Below, piece by piece: positions 1-12,690 of a stretch of DNA of 64,000 nt. A model generated the notes under the pieces. The model searched no databases and was not told where the DNA came from. It saw only the letters and a list, made by a program, of their open reading frames with translations. Positions within the stretch are counted from its first letter, which is position 1. Every line of letters begins with the position of its first letter. Source of the DNA: Bryoerythrophyllum caledonicum (taxonomy: Eukaryota; Streptophyta; Bryopsida; Pottiales; Pottiaceae); NCBI GenBank assembly GCA_963971425.1, contig OZ020524.1, positions 16,743,845-16,807,844 of the forward strand, in the 5' to 3' direction. A program made the position numbers and the translations under genes.

Positions 1-3000
1 TAGGCAAGTATGATAGGTTGGGGCTCCAGATCAATGGGCACCAACGAAAGGTGACCTTTGATTGCAGTGCCACGGAGCTTCACTAGCTCATGCAAAAGTG
101 TCTTCACCATGCGCAAAGGCTTGTCATCAGCACCCGCCCTGTGACAAAAAATTCCATGACAAAACGATGAAGAGTCGGTAATTTAAGAGAAATCTCTCAC
201 TGCAATCAGAGAAGGGTGTGAAATTGGTACCTTTTTCTTATTTCTGCCATTCCCAGCTCCTCAAAATACTCATGAATGCTTTGGAGAATTCGGTCAAGGT
301 CTACTTCAAGCAAAGTGGAGCCGAGAACCTGCCACCGAATAGTTTTTCATCAGAACCAAAGGTCTCCACGTGCGATAGTAAAGTTTGGCTTCAAATAATG
401 CAAGACAATTACCTTCGTGAGCTTGATGAGGCACTTGACAACAAGATCCAAGAATTTCTGGTTTCTGGCGTTGGTTAGTCCCTGTTGTTGACGAGCAGCA
501 AACTTGGATGAACCCACAGGACGGAGCAGGTAGATCAAGACTATGAAAGCCGACGTGCGATCCGCATTTTCCTGGAGAAAATTAGAGGACGAGGTAAGTT
601 CATCAAATTCTCTTGATCAAATTAAGTTATTTGCAAAGTCACAATAAGATACTGGTTCCTTTGATTTTAATACTACGCTTTCCTCACTCTAAATTGCTAT
701 TAGATGAGAAAGAGCTTGGTAGTGTCTCAACTAGAATCCTTCATTAAGTATGGAAGAGCTTGGTGGTCTCAACACTCAAGTTACAACTACTTTTAGCCGC
801 CTTTGAGAAGGAAGAAAGAAAAGTCACGTTATCCCATGAATCTTTGCCACCTTTTTCCTCTGTGAGCTGATTATAGATTGAGAAATTAAAAATAAAAAAG
901 AGGTCAAAACTCATGGTGTCTTTGCCTCACTGTACAAATAACAAAATTAAATGGAAACTGCCTTACCAATATCTTCAGCATCAGCACATTCATGGCCTTC
1001 AACAGTTGGCTACCGTCATCCATCATCAGGACGCGCTCGTCCAGCAGCCAAATGAGAAGCTCTGTGATGAGGTTGTGCAAAGTGCTTTCCTTCACAGCTC
1101 GTGCAAGTCTCTTCACTTGGAATGTCTGCACGAAAAAAGGCCAAAGTCAGGTTCTAAGAACAGATCTAAAACATGCCCCCAAAGTCCTGAACTTTCAACA
1201 CGTACCTGCATGAGAGTGTTGAGCACATATTTACAAGACCTTGAAGAAGCCCCAGCAAGACCCAGGTTGAAAGTTGTTGTGACCTGCCAGCCATGTGTTA
1301 GCAATATATTAATAAATCATGAAAAACAATGGAAAAAAAAGAGTGTCTCTATACCTTAACAAAGAGAGTGGTGACAAGAAGGTCGGCATCATTTGCAAGT
1401 TCATCAAGGGCTCCGCTGTCTGGATCTCCGGCAGCTTTAGCCAACTCATGGCAAACAAGCTTGAGACCATCAACAACCTGAAACAAGAGATGTCACCAAA
1501 GACTAAGAAGTGAGATGCTGTCTCTGATCTAAACTTATAGAAAAGTTGACGTCAAACAGGTGAACTGGGACAACTGAGGTGCAGCACCTGCTCTGATGAT
1601 GTTGCATTGGTGATGATGTCAAGAGCTTCATTCCAATCCAATGGACTTGACTGCCGCATGTCTCCATGAGGCCCCTCGATCTCAGTGTCTAGGTGCCCAT
1701 TACTTGATTCCGAACTGAAAGATGAACACATCCTAGTAGCTGTCAGAAATAATGAGAAGTCCATTTTCATGTTCCTTTTCTGAGATAATCTGCCTTATCA
1801 TGAAATTCCCAAAGCCTCAGATTCCTCATAAAATTTATGCATGATTGAGAAGAATTATTTATATTAATAGTATGATGCAAGTTCATGATACTTATGACTG
1901 ACCTGGTATCCACAGCAGAGCGCTTAACCGAAGCTCTTCCTTCATCAGCTCTTGCATCTTGAAGGCCTCTTGCCTCCTCTGCTCTGGCCCCACCAGGTTT
2001 ACCTTCTCTTCGCTTCTCCATTTCTCGGGCCTGCGTTCAAATTAAGAATAAACAGTCAATGAGATGAAACCTTATCGATAAAGATGTAAGAGAAGCTTTC
2101 AAGACAGGATACAATTGCTCACCGTCCACTTGAACTTCTCATCCATGACCCCTTTCTGAGCACCTGTTATCTTGCCTACATACCTCCAGATATCCTCACC
2201 TACAGATCACACACACATGGAGCTGTGAGCATCAGAGACGTTCACTGATGATTGCTAACAATGCCACCTACACTAAGTGATGTAAAAGCATAAGCAGGGC
2301 AAATGATTTTACCAAGCGTGGTCTCCGACATTATGAGTATTAATATCTTCGCCTTTGGTTTAATACTCGTCATACATAAAATTTTATTAAATTGAGTAGA
2401 CACTGTACCAAGAATTTTGTATGCTGTTGCCAGGGCAGCTAGAGACGCTTTCCGAATATCACCATCTCTTTCTACAGTCAGGCCTGCTATGGATTGTAGG
2501 GCTTTTGTGGAACCCACGATCTGCATCACATATAAAAACATGTCATTTTTATAAATAACAAGGCCAAATCCAAGTGCCAAATAGTATAAGAAAATTTACC
2601 TCAATACCGCACTGCTCTATCATGAACTCAACATTTTCAACACACTCAATCCTGGTGCGGTTGTTCTTTGACTTGAGCCCATCTACCATGAATCCAAACA
2701 CTTTTGGAGCCGGGTAGATAGTGCATAACAGCCTTGTCAACTCCCGGATCTTCTCACGGACCTTCTCAATGTTGTGTCCAGACTGATTCAGACAAGCATC
2801 ATGTCAAACTCAAGAACATGGTGCCAAATTTTCAAAACATACTAAATTTTCAAAACACATAAATGACCAGAAACGGTACATGATAGTTGATTTTACCTTT
2901 TCCACCAAGCAAGGGAACAAGATGCTGGCTTCAAAGTCACTGAACATATATGCTTCACCCTTCAATCCCTCCACTAGATCAAAAAGGAAGTCAATGACCT

Positions 3001-6000
3001 GAACCACCACATAATCATGGGTCAGGAATGTGCCTCAGAATGAGTAATATATTTTAGAAAAAACAGAGACGTTAATATTTCTCACCTTCAAAAGACATGT
3101 TGTGTTTGATTCTGCAAACCGGACTGAAATCCACCGGAAAACAACGTCCAGAATCTCGATGATCTCTTTGGTCTGATTTGGAATGGCCTATACAAATAAA
3201 CAAAAGTAATTAAACCCCTGCACTATGTAAATTGAAACAAGGATAGAACCATCTTTTAAACAAGTGAGTGAACACACCCTTTGAAGCAAATCCAGGCCGT
3301 CAATCTGCTTCTTGAAATCCGGACTCAGAAGCTTCTTCTGAAGATCTTCCCGGAAAAATTTCACAACATCAGCCTGCACAAAGAAAACGAGCATTAAGTT
3401 ATGAAGGAAAAGTTAGCCAATATCAATAATTGCACTTGGTGACATGATCAATCACCTCAATATCATGTGGTTGTTCTCTCCTTGCAGCATCTTCAAATTT
3501 GTACTTTCGAAAATTTAACCTTTCTCGTTCGGCCTGAAAATTCCAGATCAGATATCGGGTAAAAAGGATGGAAAACACATTACTTAAGAGCACTTTGGGA
3601 ACCTAATACAGTAAATAATGTGCACCTTATGTGAGTCTTTGAGATTGAAAAGCGGTTGGCCCTGCATTTGTGAGTCGTGCGCCTCAGCAGCTAATGTGGC
3701 TGATGTCTTAGTTTGTTTAGTACCTGATTGCCTCTGCCAAAGTACACACAATGTAGTATTAACTATCTCTAGAATTGAAGAAAATGTAACCTAAATAAGC
3801 ATGTGAAGATTAACAGAGTTTTAGCTCATTCACAGGTTAGAAGATTACAGGAGCTGCTCCACGGGCAATAGTGCTAGGATTTCTAGTAGGCGCTTTGCTT
3901 CCAGCTTTAGGCGTAGTACTCATTGTGAAAGAATCTTCTGAAGCACCTGCATAAAGTTGCAACAATAATTTAACAAAATTCAATAAAATAAAGATTACTT
4001 TGCATTATGACATTGCAGCCATAAGACTTACTCGAAGATCTCTGGTGGTCGAATACAGTCTGCAGAGCTGCTAGCGCTGATCCTTGAACACCTTTAGATG
4101 CTTTCATCACCTGTAACCAAAGCTAATTGTAAGCAAACTTTCATCTACTCAAGTAGTCTAGATCTGGTAGATTTTGATTATTACCGGTTCCATATCAAAC
4201 ACTCGGATAAGCTCCAATAAACACGCTTCAGCCGATTTCCGCATGTCAACATACTTGTCCTGCAACGCAAAAATTGCCAAAGAAATACAGCATAAAATAT
4301 CAATAAAACATTCATAAATACTACTAGAACATTACCAAATTATTACTAAATGATTTCTGCAATATTAATAGTACAAAAATAAGCACTGAACATAAAGTTG
4401 CTTGTACCTGTAAACCCATGCCAATTGGCTTAACTAGCTGTAGCAAAACTGGCTGATTCCCTTGCTTTGCCACGTTCCTTGCCACCCATTCAAACAGGTC
4501 CTTACGACCTTCGGGGGCGATTTTGGCCTCCACCAGTGCGGGAATAATATATGGAAGCTGCAACCAACAAAAAGGAGTTCAACCAACTAACTTCTAATAC
4601 AAAAGATGGCACCTTTTTTCAACCTAAAAAAGGCCTCGCGTACCATTTTATCAAGCTGCAATAACAGCACCCAAGAATCCAACATCTTGATGACTGCTTC
4701 ACGAACAACCTTCTTGTTATCACCAAGACATTTCAGTGCATCACCAAAAATTCCCTGCACACACAAATCTAAATAAGATCGAAGTAAAACGGTTTGGTAA
4801 CAAGCAGAATGATGAAATTAAAGTAGTTTGTATTTTTTTAACAAATTACCTTGCTGTGTTTTTCAACAACTGGGCCCATTGCTGTGGCTAAGGTGCCAAG
4901 AGTGGCCAGTGTCATCATCACAAGGTTCTTGTTGGAGTCAGTGAGCCTCGCCTTCAAGCTCATAAACAGTTCACCTGGAGGAACAGGGGGGAATCAGCAC
5001 AGGATTTTTCTCCAAGAATATTATACCTTAATAAATCAAAAACCAGAAAAGGAAATGAATCTACCTGTTCCGGTGGGTTGGATCCTTTTATTGGCGTCCT
5101 CAATGATCCCATTCACTGCCTCAAGTGACTCTTGCCGTAGCTGCAATGACGTAGATATTCGAGTTATTTGTAAAGTCACCCAAAGTTGGAGTGAGATACC
5201 CCCTTTTGATTTATAATACTACACTTTCCTCACTCTTCATAGCTATTAGAAAAATGGAAGAGCTTGGTGGTCTCTAAACACAAGTTAAAAGTAGTTTGAG
5301 AAGCAAGAAGGAGAGGTCATGTTGTACCATGTTTGGGGCTATTTAGGGCTGATTAAATGAGAAAAGAGGTCAAAACTCATGGTATCTTAGCCTCACTTTC
5401 AAAGAACTAGAACTAGAACTAGAACTAACCAAAGGTTATGTGGTGAGCATTTGAAGCTCACCATGATAAGATACACTTATACCAGAGCATATCATATACT
5501 TCTGAGGCATTGGATAAGGGAGGGATATTCTCTTACCTTCCAGTCTGGGCTGCCCATGTTCTTCAACAAAGCTGGAGTCAATTTTCCACTTATATCTTCA
5601 CGGGGTAAGCCATCGGTGCCACCAGAGGGAGCTTCGACATCAACAGCTCGAATAGCCCTTTTAGGAGCAGCTGCTGCAGGTCCCTGTCAAATGAAAAGAA
5701 AAAAAACAATTGTTGAGATGCCTCAGAAGGAAAGGAAAGGTGCAATTATAAAGAAGGGATGCCCCTGTACCTCATAAGGATTCTTCTCAATCTCCGTGTC
5801 AATCATGATTTGCAGCTGTGCCTTCACATCAGTTAAGAAACCTTTAAGGTCTGCACATAAACCAAAAAAAGCAGCCTATTAGAACAGGAGTAACCAAACT
5901 GATGAAAGGAAAATTTGAGTGAAGTAAGTACCTGGGCCAACAAACTTATGGAGGACACCAAACAGCTTAATTGTTGCAGTTCTGACAGCTGCTGCACTAG

Positions 6001-9000
6001 ACCCAAGTCCAGTCTCTTTGCAAAAGTTGATGAGCTCCTGCAAAACGATAAGATAATATTTGAGCTATTTGTGAAGTCACCCAAAGTTTAAATTAAACAC
6101 CCCTCGTTTGGTATTTGATACTACTATTAAATGTGAAAGTGCTTAGTGGTCTCTAAACTCAAGTAAGAAGTTATTTTAGCCGCCTCTGAGAATGAAGAAG
6201 GGGAGGTCATGTTTGACCATGAACTTTAGCAGTTTTTTCCTCATTGAACTGATTATGGATATTCAGTGCTATTTAGGGCTGATTTTTATAATTTAAAATG
6301 AGAAAACAGATCAAATCTCTTGGCTCTTTGCCTCACTTTACAAACAACTCCAATAAAAAGTACAAGGAATGATGATTTGAGCGCATATTTAGGCAGTAGA
6401 CGGAACCTTAAGTGGAACATGTCCTATTCCAAAGTCATCCAGCGCTGTAACCATCCAACTTAGACCTTCACTGAGAACTTTAGGATTCTTATGATCCTTC
6501 ATGATCTTAAAGAGCTGCATCACAAACGCCATCCAACAGGTAAGATATGTAAATACTAACACCACTAATACAACATGAGGAGGATCCAAATATTTCTTAC
6601 GCAAAGGCCTTGACTATTCATCACATACCCTTTCAAACACAAACTTTGGTCCCACTGCCTCGCAGAACGTGGTGAGACATTTTGAGGCCTGTGTCCTTGT
6701 CTTAATATCACCAACTTTCTCCACAACGCCTGTACAAAAAAACATATGTTAAAACTGAGTAAATAACAGGCTTGAACATTTAAAAAAATCTCAAAATTGA
6801 AACCTACCTGTGAGGCATAGAACGACGCATTTCTTGGAGAATCGTGTAGCATTCTGGGCAATCAGAATGACAGCTTCAATAGCCTTTTGTTGCACCTGCA
6901 TTCTCACAATTAAAGATATGAGATACAAATGAATTTTCAAGAGACGGTTTTCCATCAGCAACCAACTTCGGAAGGTTACATTGTTATATTATATTCCGTA
7001 CCTGAATGTTCTTCTCGTTCCAACCAGGTAATATGCACAAGAGACGAATGAGCAGCTCTGCGTATTGATCAAGCGTCTTCAAGCTTTCCACACTGTCCTT
7101 CAGAGAGGTAATAGCTGAAAACAGAAGAAAAATCTTTAACTGTTACTTGTACCACTGAGACTTATCAAAATCTCTTCCAAGACGCTCTAATATAAACATG
7201 GCCGGGTCCTTACCATCAAAAAACCATATGCATTCTACACGAATAATACAATCTATTATGTCCATTATAGACCTTAAATAAGTTAGCTCACCTTCAAGAC
7301 GCTCTTTCCAATTGGCGCTCTTTAGATTGGCAAGAACTTCAGGTTCAAAAAGAGGACCCAACCTGGTCTCAATGTCTTCCAAGTTCATCTCTCCAGGCTG
7401 CCAAAACATATGTTGGGTTTGATATGATTAAGAACATAAGATGAAAATTTGCAAGTCTGGCACCAGTTCAGTAGATTGAAAAGCTATATACCTCTATATC
7501 TTCAGGTGCCTCAGGCTGAGCCTTGGCTGCAGCTTTACCTCCATCAGCTTTCTTGGTTGCACTTGGTTTGGAAGCTCCACTAGATGCAACAATAGACTTC
7601 TTGGGAATCTGGAACATAATTCATGGTCAACATAAAAGAAGGAAGAACAGGAACAGTGTAATAAAGTACTCAAACAGCTACATCGTTTACAAGATTAAAA
7701 GTATCAACTTACAGCAGATACAGGTCTTTTCCCAGAAAGAAGACTTGCTGCAGACGCCGGCTTAACAGCACTCTGTGAAAAAGATAAGATAAATATTAGG
7801 AAAACATCATATTTTGTGAAGTAAATCGAAGAGGATGTGGTTCATACATTTTCCTGAGATGAACCATTCGCATCTGCCTGAGCCCTTGAGAAGACTGCCA
7901 CACAAAATGTCCACAAAAGAAATAAAAAATGGTGCAACCAATACAGCCAAAAGAACTTAGTGCTAGTACAACCAAAAGAAATTAGTGCAATCGACCTGGA
8001 GCTGCTGTGGCGGGTGCACTGGTCTCCACACCACAAAGTTCAATAAGCTTCTTCTTTCTCACTTCATCCAACTTCTCCAGAGGTCTTTCCAACACCTTCA
8101 TGCCTACAACCTGGAAAAAGGAGCAGTAATTATGGAAAACTGTAAAATATCAATCTAAACTAATAAGAATAAGATTTAGACTTTACCTTGGCAAAAGCAG
8201 CCAGGGCCAGAAAAGCTGCATCTCGAACCTCAGGAGAGCTATCATTCAGGCACTGTTCCACAAAAGTGCAAGAAATCAGTTTCCAAAACACACACACGGA
8301 AAATGAAGATAATGAATTTTGAAGAAAAGCATAATTTACCTCCATCAAAATAGGTACATACTCCTTGTGCAGCTTGAGCACTGTGGGCTTGTTGCTGCTC
8401 TCAATACAGGTCGCCACCCATGTTAGGCATGAGGACCGCACCAAAGGAACCTTATTTTTTGTAGCAAGTTTCACATCTGCACAAGAAGATCAGTGTTGTG
8501 AGTGAAACGGAGTGTTTGTCAACCAGGGAGATTATAAGACTCCAACATACCTTCAACGACATCTTGCAAGTTGATGCAACCACCCTTGTAAATAGCATTC
8601 AGTGATGTAGTTAGAGCGTCAACCATAACCTGCTTTTTCTCCTTCAACTTGTCCTGAAAAATCAACACTCAATGAGCGTGTTACCAATAAATACTTCACT
8701 TAAAATGCCAATTAGTGTAATAGAGTAGTTAGTGTCATAGTAAGTGACACGCATTAGTGACACTATTCATATGTTTCTTGTGACATATTTTTGTTGAACC
8801 TGTCAATACATTGATGACGACAGTAGCACGGCAATTAACAATCAGAATTTGTGACATTAATTATCATTTTTTGGTGTCATAGACCTGCAAATAAAACTTA
8901 CCAGCAGGACAGGTAACAGTAACTTTGATCCAGAGGTAAAATCCTTGCGTAGTCCACTTGCCAAGTTACCAATTGCTTGCACTGCTTCCACTGCTACGGC

Positions 9001-11237
9001 TATATTTACATCTGTTACAAGCTGCAAAAACCACCAAACATGAATGTGAGCAAATTCGGTTTAAAATTAGGAGTATGCACTGACTTCAACATAACAAGCA
9101 GGATGCACTGACCTTCTTCAAAATGCGCGTGACTTCTGAGAAATCACCGTTGGCAATTTTCTTCACTGAGGCCAGCTTGGTTAGCTCAGCCACTGCATCT
9201 CTCCTTTCAGACCACTTTGTAGCTTTCTACACATAATATTATCAATGAAAAGTCAGAGACCATATCTAAAGGAACGTTAAAAAGTCCAGAAGTAATGAAT
9301 ATATGCTCACCACTCCATCCCAAAAGGTGGACTTGCTTAGTGGCGTCAAAATGTCCACAGGGTCTATAAGGTCATACTCATCAACATCAGATGCACCTGC
9401 CACCAAAAAACAGAGTTAAATGCACCAGTTACAAGAGAAGAACAAAAATAAAAAATGAAGTAATTTGAAAAAAAGGAATGTGGTACCTGGTGCAGCAGAA
9501 TCATCTGTAGGACCGGCAGCTGTTACAGGAGCGGCTGTTGTTTCCTCGCATTCTAATGCCTGTTCAGACCTGTTATATTTGGGAGAAAAAATTAAGAGTC
9601 ACCTCCAAAGAAACCTGCCAAAAACATGAATTCAAACATCTAAAAATATAGTCAGCTGCATGTGAAGATCACCTAATTTTTCGGGTGGGCTTAGCTCCAG
9701 ACACAACGTTGTCAACTTCTATCTCCAGCTCCTTTTTCTGTCGGAAAAGATAAAGCGAAAACATGAGTTGAGACGAGCAGAGAGAATTAGACATGAATAC
9801 AAACTTGGTTGAAACATACCATGGTGTCCCGCATCTTATCAAAAAGAAGGTTTTTGACAGTATCTTTTCCAATCCACCGACAGAGCTCAATGGTTAACCC
9901 CTTTGCACACGCCCTCACATTGACGTCCGGATGGTCAAAGAGTTCTGGGAGCATCTTGATGATCCGCTTTGGAGGGACCACTTTGGTGCCAAACTGACTG
10001 AAACCATAAAAACACGAAGAAAAGAAAAGTTCTAAAATCAAATACAGTAAAGTCATGAGGCAAAGAGGAACAAGGTGACTAAGATCCAAGACCTCACCTT
10101 CTCATTCTCAAAGGCGGCCAAAACTAGTTCGAACAAGAGTTTAAAGACCACCAAGCTCTTCCATGATTCTAAATGAGAGACCAACAAGGTCTTCTAACTA
10201 GTTAGAGTGAGGAAAGAGTAGTACTAGAAATAAAAAAGAGGAGTATCTGATTCAGACTTTGGGTGACTCTGCAAGAAACGTTGTTAAGAGAAGGCTATTT
10301 ACAGACCTGACAGCTTGATACATGGCGTCGATTGCAGGAACTACTGCTTTTGCCAGCTTTGCCTTGACAGCTTTCTCCATGGCATCCAGAAAAGCATCAG
10401 AGACTTCGAGCTCAATCCACAGAAGAAACACGGCCTGAGACTTCTCCAGAGTCTTGGGCCGACCTGTCATACACTTGGCTACTATGGAGTCGCAAATCTC
10501 TTTAGCATATCTGCAAGCAAAGAAATCAAATATTCACACAAATGGGCACCAAAGTAACAAGAATTAACTAGATTCCTAGTTACACCAGAAAACCGTACAC
10601 ATAACTAGATCACTAGTTGCAAGTACAAAATCATATACATGCACAGAGAATCATACACACAATAACCATATACACACAACCACACACACATAAACCATAC
10701 ACACATAAACCACGAACATAAAGACTGTTATTCTGGACTGAGGCTAGAAATGCGTGCCTGCCGCCATCTGTGTCTGCTGCACGTAAGTATGCAATAAGTG
10801 CATCCAGAGCCTTCTCCTGGCAAGGTGCATTTGAGTCTGCCACTGCTTTCTTAAACAGAGGACCTGCAACCAATTGCACAAACAAAAACCACTCAGCTCA
10901 CAGGGGCATACTAAGGACTCAACCCTGCCCAACCCTAACGCTTACGCCCTAATGGAAACAACATGGGCATGCTCATATGAAGGATGAGATGACCTAGATG
11001 ATATCATAACAAGGTGAGAGTACTGTCCAACATACAAGCCCTAAAAGAAACAAAAAACAACAGTAGTGCCATATTACCGAATTCTCTGAGGCGGGGGTCC
11101 TTGGGATCCATGATACCATCGCACACAGCCGCAATGTCGATGTTGGCGTCGTTCCTGACCTTCCAATTCTTATGCGCCAACCGGTCCTCCCAGGCCATCT
11201 TCTTGGCCTCCTTGAGAAGCTTCTCATCTTCCGACAT
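1..11237 (-). CDS. MOR1: MOR1/GEM1 (XMAP215/ch-TOG family) microtubule-associated protein, 3' end beyond window
   Basis: Large multi-exon gene read right to left. XMAP215-family proteins use TOG domains to bind tubulin, and speed microtubule growth and organise cortical, spindle and phragmoplast arrays in the cytoplasm. The start at 11237 gives MSEDEKLLKEAKKMAWEDRL, matching the known N terminus of plant MOR1. Further family blocks are GPLFKKAVADSNAP (10863), PPKRIIKMLPELFDH (about 9930), FFREDLQKKLLSPDFKKQ (about 3340), KSKNNRTRIEC (about 2660), ASSRSCKYVLNTLMQ (1206-1250), LITELLIWLLDERV (about 1050) and RNQKFLDLVVKCLIKLTK (413-470). The 47 exons in the window sum to about 5.2 kb, roughly 1730 residues. 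The Arabidopsis protein has nearly 2000, so about 230-250 C-terminal residues lie left of base 1. No frame break was seen. The TOG arrays run in order from 11.2 down to about 2.1 kb. Four introns carry copies of one MITE family. Identity is very secure; single splice sites are less so. Confidence 0.96.
626..942 (+). mobile_element. MITE, MOR1-intron family, copy 1
   Basis: A 317-base element between two MOR1 exons. It starts GTTATTTGCAAAGTCAC and ends with the inverted counterpart GCCTCACTGTACAAATAAC, so the terminal inverted repeats are about 16 bases. The interior shares long stretches with copies 2-4, for example GAAGAGCTTGGTGGTCTC and AGAGGTCAAAACTCATGG. The flanks AAATTAA and AAAATTAA could be an imperfect 8-base target duplication. 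It has no coding capacity. Confidence 0.75.
5163..5408 (+). mobile_element. MITE, MOR1-intron family, copy 2
   Basis: About 246 bases in the intron between exons 5537 and 5140. It begins GTTATTTGTAAAGTCACCC and carries the family core GGAAGAGCTTGGTGGTCTC and AGAGGTCAAAACTCATGG. The 3' end reads GCCTCACTTTCAAAGAAC, a decayed terminal repeat. It abuts a short GAACTA microsatellite. Confidence 0.72.
5404..5428. repeat. Short GAACTA microsatellite
   Basis: About four units of GAACTA directly after MITE copy 2, inside a MOR1 intron. It may have grown from the MITE end. Confidence 0.7.
6062..6349 (+). mobile_element. MITE, MOR1-intron family, copy 3
   Basis: About 288 bases in the intron between exons 6407 and 6037. 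The start GAGCTATTTGTGAAGTCACCC and end GCCTCACTTTACAAACAACTC are inverted repeats of each other. The interior shares GTGGTCTCTAAACTCAAGT and TTTAGCCGCCTCTGAGAATG with the other copies. Confidence 0.72.
10094..10275 (-). mobile_element. MITE, MOR1-intron family, copy 4 (inverted, incomplete)
   Basis: About 180 bases in the intron between exons 9997 and 10307, in the opposite orientation to copies 1-3. Read on the minus strand it gives AGTCACCCAAAGTCTGA, then GGAAGAGCTTGGTGGTCT and GGCCGCCTTTGAGAATGAG. The distal end of the family is missing. Confidence 0.68.
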
Positions 11238-11960
11238 TGCACCAAACTCCTAAATCCTCTACTCCAACAAAAATTCACCTCCAACACATCCCCTCTAGAT
11301 CCACCTCCAAAAAAAAAAAAACCCCCCTCCCTTCTCAAAAAAAAAAAAGAAAAAAAAAGGGCGGATCCCAACTAGCCCAAGCTAATGGTGATGATTCTAG
11401 TACCAATCCCTCCTCCCAAAAAAAAAAAAACAACCCTATGATCCCTAAAAGTGGGGTGCTCAAACTATGATCCAAGAGGAGAATGATGTGGGTATGGGTA
11501 AAAACAAGAATGAAAGACGGGGAAGAGGAGGAGAAGCCAAACAGCTTGCGGAAGCTTTGAATGAGCTATGGTATTGTCTCTTTTGAGGGAAGGCTGCAGC
11601 TGCAGCAGCAGGAGCAAGAGCAGAAGCTGGAGCTCAAGCACACTCCTTCCTTTCTTCCTCTGTAAACGATCAATCAACTACCTGTGCCTTTGTGAGGAAG
11701 GTAGGTGCCACTGATCAATGGATATTTGGTAGATTTGGAGGTTTGGGTGTTACCTCTGGGTAGATTGTGGCGGGGTTCGGGGTGGCGACGGTTTTGGGAG
11801 GCTTCTTGCAACGGAAGGGCTGCGGCTTTAGGTTAGCGTTTGAATTCGCGTTAGTTTAGTTTAGTGGAGCCCTTTCACTTCCACTTCGCCGCCGACTCAG
11901 TGACTGAGGGGGTCTGTTGGGAACTCAAATTAAAGGTATTAATATCTCCCATGTTAGCCC
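11238..11960. other. MOR1 upstream region and 5' UTR, no other gene
   Basis: Presumed 5' UTR and promoter of MOR1, read to the left. It holds poly-A tracts near 11310 and 11410 (poly-T on the coding strand) and a GC-richer stretch at 11620-11900. I see no clear TATA box and cannot place the transcription start. The open frames here are low-complexity and not convincing. Confidence 0.5.
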
Positions 11961-12475
11961 TTAACCCTTAAAGGTCAGTGGGGGACCATACGTATTTTAC
12001 TCTTAGGGGCGGTTTACACTACGGACGAAGAACTTGTCCCATAAACCTCTAAGATTTGTGATTGGCTCCATCAACTCGATTGGCCAATCATAGATTTTAG
12101 AGGTGCATGGGACGAGTTCTTGGTCCGTAGTGTAAACTGCCCCTTAACATACAATCTAGCAAGACGTACACCTTTGGGTTGAGGTATTCGCCACCTAAGA
12201 TCTTTCATTTGGAGGTCTTTTCAATATTTGAACCTTATCATGCTCGAATATGACATCGTACATGTATAATACATTACCATTTTGCAACTTTTGAAGCATG
12301 TAGTGGGTGCGATAATGATCTAAATTAGAATTGTCATATATCATTGGATTGGGCTCAACACAAATACAAAGTTTTGTAACTAGCGTATACATCAAATCTT
12401 ACACCTTGTATGTAAAATACATAGAAAACATCATGTTGCAACCCAAATGTGGCTTCTCTGACCTTATAGGGTTGA
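11961..12475. mobile_element. TIR element family X, copy 1 (holds a nested MITE)
   Basis: It starts TTAACCCTTAAAGGTC and ends GACCTTATAGGGTTGAA, an imperfect inverted repeat. It is related along its length to 52085-52470 and to parts of 12476-12665, 41450-41670 and 61720-61954. Shared blocks include CATCTTTCATTTGGAGGTC, ACCATTTTGCAACTT and TGTTGCAACCCAAATGTGG. A 138-base MITE is nested at 12006-12143. On the minus strand it keeps a 66-codon open frame (12395-12195) that also survives in the 61.8 kb copy. The superfamily is not resolved. Confidence 0.7.
12006..12143. mobile_element. Tourist-like (PIF/Harbinger-type) MITE with TTA duplication
   Basis: A 138-base element whose two ends, GGGGCGGTTTACACTACGGA and its near-perfect inverted match ending TAGTGTAAACTGCCCC, form inverted repeats of about 36 bases. 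It is flanked on both sides by TTA (12003-12005 and 12144-12146), the 3-base duplication typical of PIF/Harbinger elements. It sits inside family X copy 1. A larger relative is at 57840-58343. Confidence 0.85.
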
Positions 12476-12665
12476 ACGTCAATTAGGAAACGAATATACA
12501 TTCACGTAGTTTAGTCTGTAGAGTACAATAAATGTATGAAAGTTTAGCAAGACTTACAACTTTGGATTGAAAATTCTTCAACTAACATCTTTCATTTGGA
12601 GGTCATTCCAATCAATTTGAACCTTATCATGCTCAAATACAACACCATACATGTAGAATATTGTG
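12476..12665. repeat. Family X-related fragment
   Basis: It directly follows copy 1 and resembles 41450-41670: GAACGTCAATTAGGAAACGA, then TTTAGCAAGACTTACAACTTTGG, CATCTTTCATTTGGAGGTCA and AACCTTATCATGCTCAAATAC. It stops at ATGTAGAATA, where unrelated sequence begins. It is probably the left part of a second family member. Confidence 0.6.
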
Positions 12666-12690
12666 GCCACTAGTGGCACCTTCTAACACG

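Larger units (their letters stand above)
1..11237 (-). other. MOR1: Exon map of the MOR1 gene (47 exons in window)
   Basis: Exons in order of transcription, plus-strand coordinates, placed by GT/AG consensus and family alignment (error 1-3 bases): 11237-11078, 10863-10758, 10510-10307, 9997-9820, 9737-9673, 9569-9487, 9396-9311, 9228-9113, 9021-8902, 8653-8551, 8476-8340, 8252-8187, 8110-7996, 7894-7849, 7772-7713, 7605-7492, 7397-7292, 7114-7002, 6895-6808, 6729-6629, 6514-6407, 6037-5932, 5850-5771, 5683-5537, 5140-5065, 4974-4850, 4754-4644, 4557-4408, 4259-4185, 4110-4032, 3946-3851, 3733-3626, 3533-3456, 3373-3278, 3187-3086, 2998-2897, 2782-2600, 2520-2409, 2199-2123, 2030-1903, 1714-1588, 1477-1355, 1283-1206, 1125-967, 571-413, 328-231, 138-1. 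The intron 10757-10511 appears to use a GC donor. The longest introns (570-967, 5140-5537, 6037-6407, 9997-10307) are those holding MITEs. Confidence 0.8.

Noticed and set aside
913..1359. A 148-codon plus-strand open frame at the left end
   Set aside because: It is a shadow of MOR1 exons on the opposite strand and crosses their introns.
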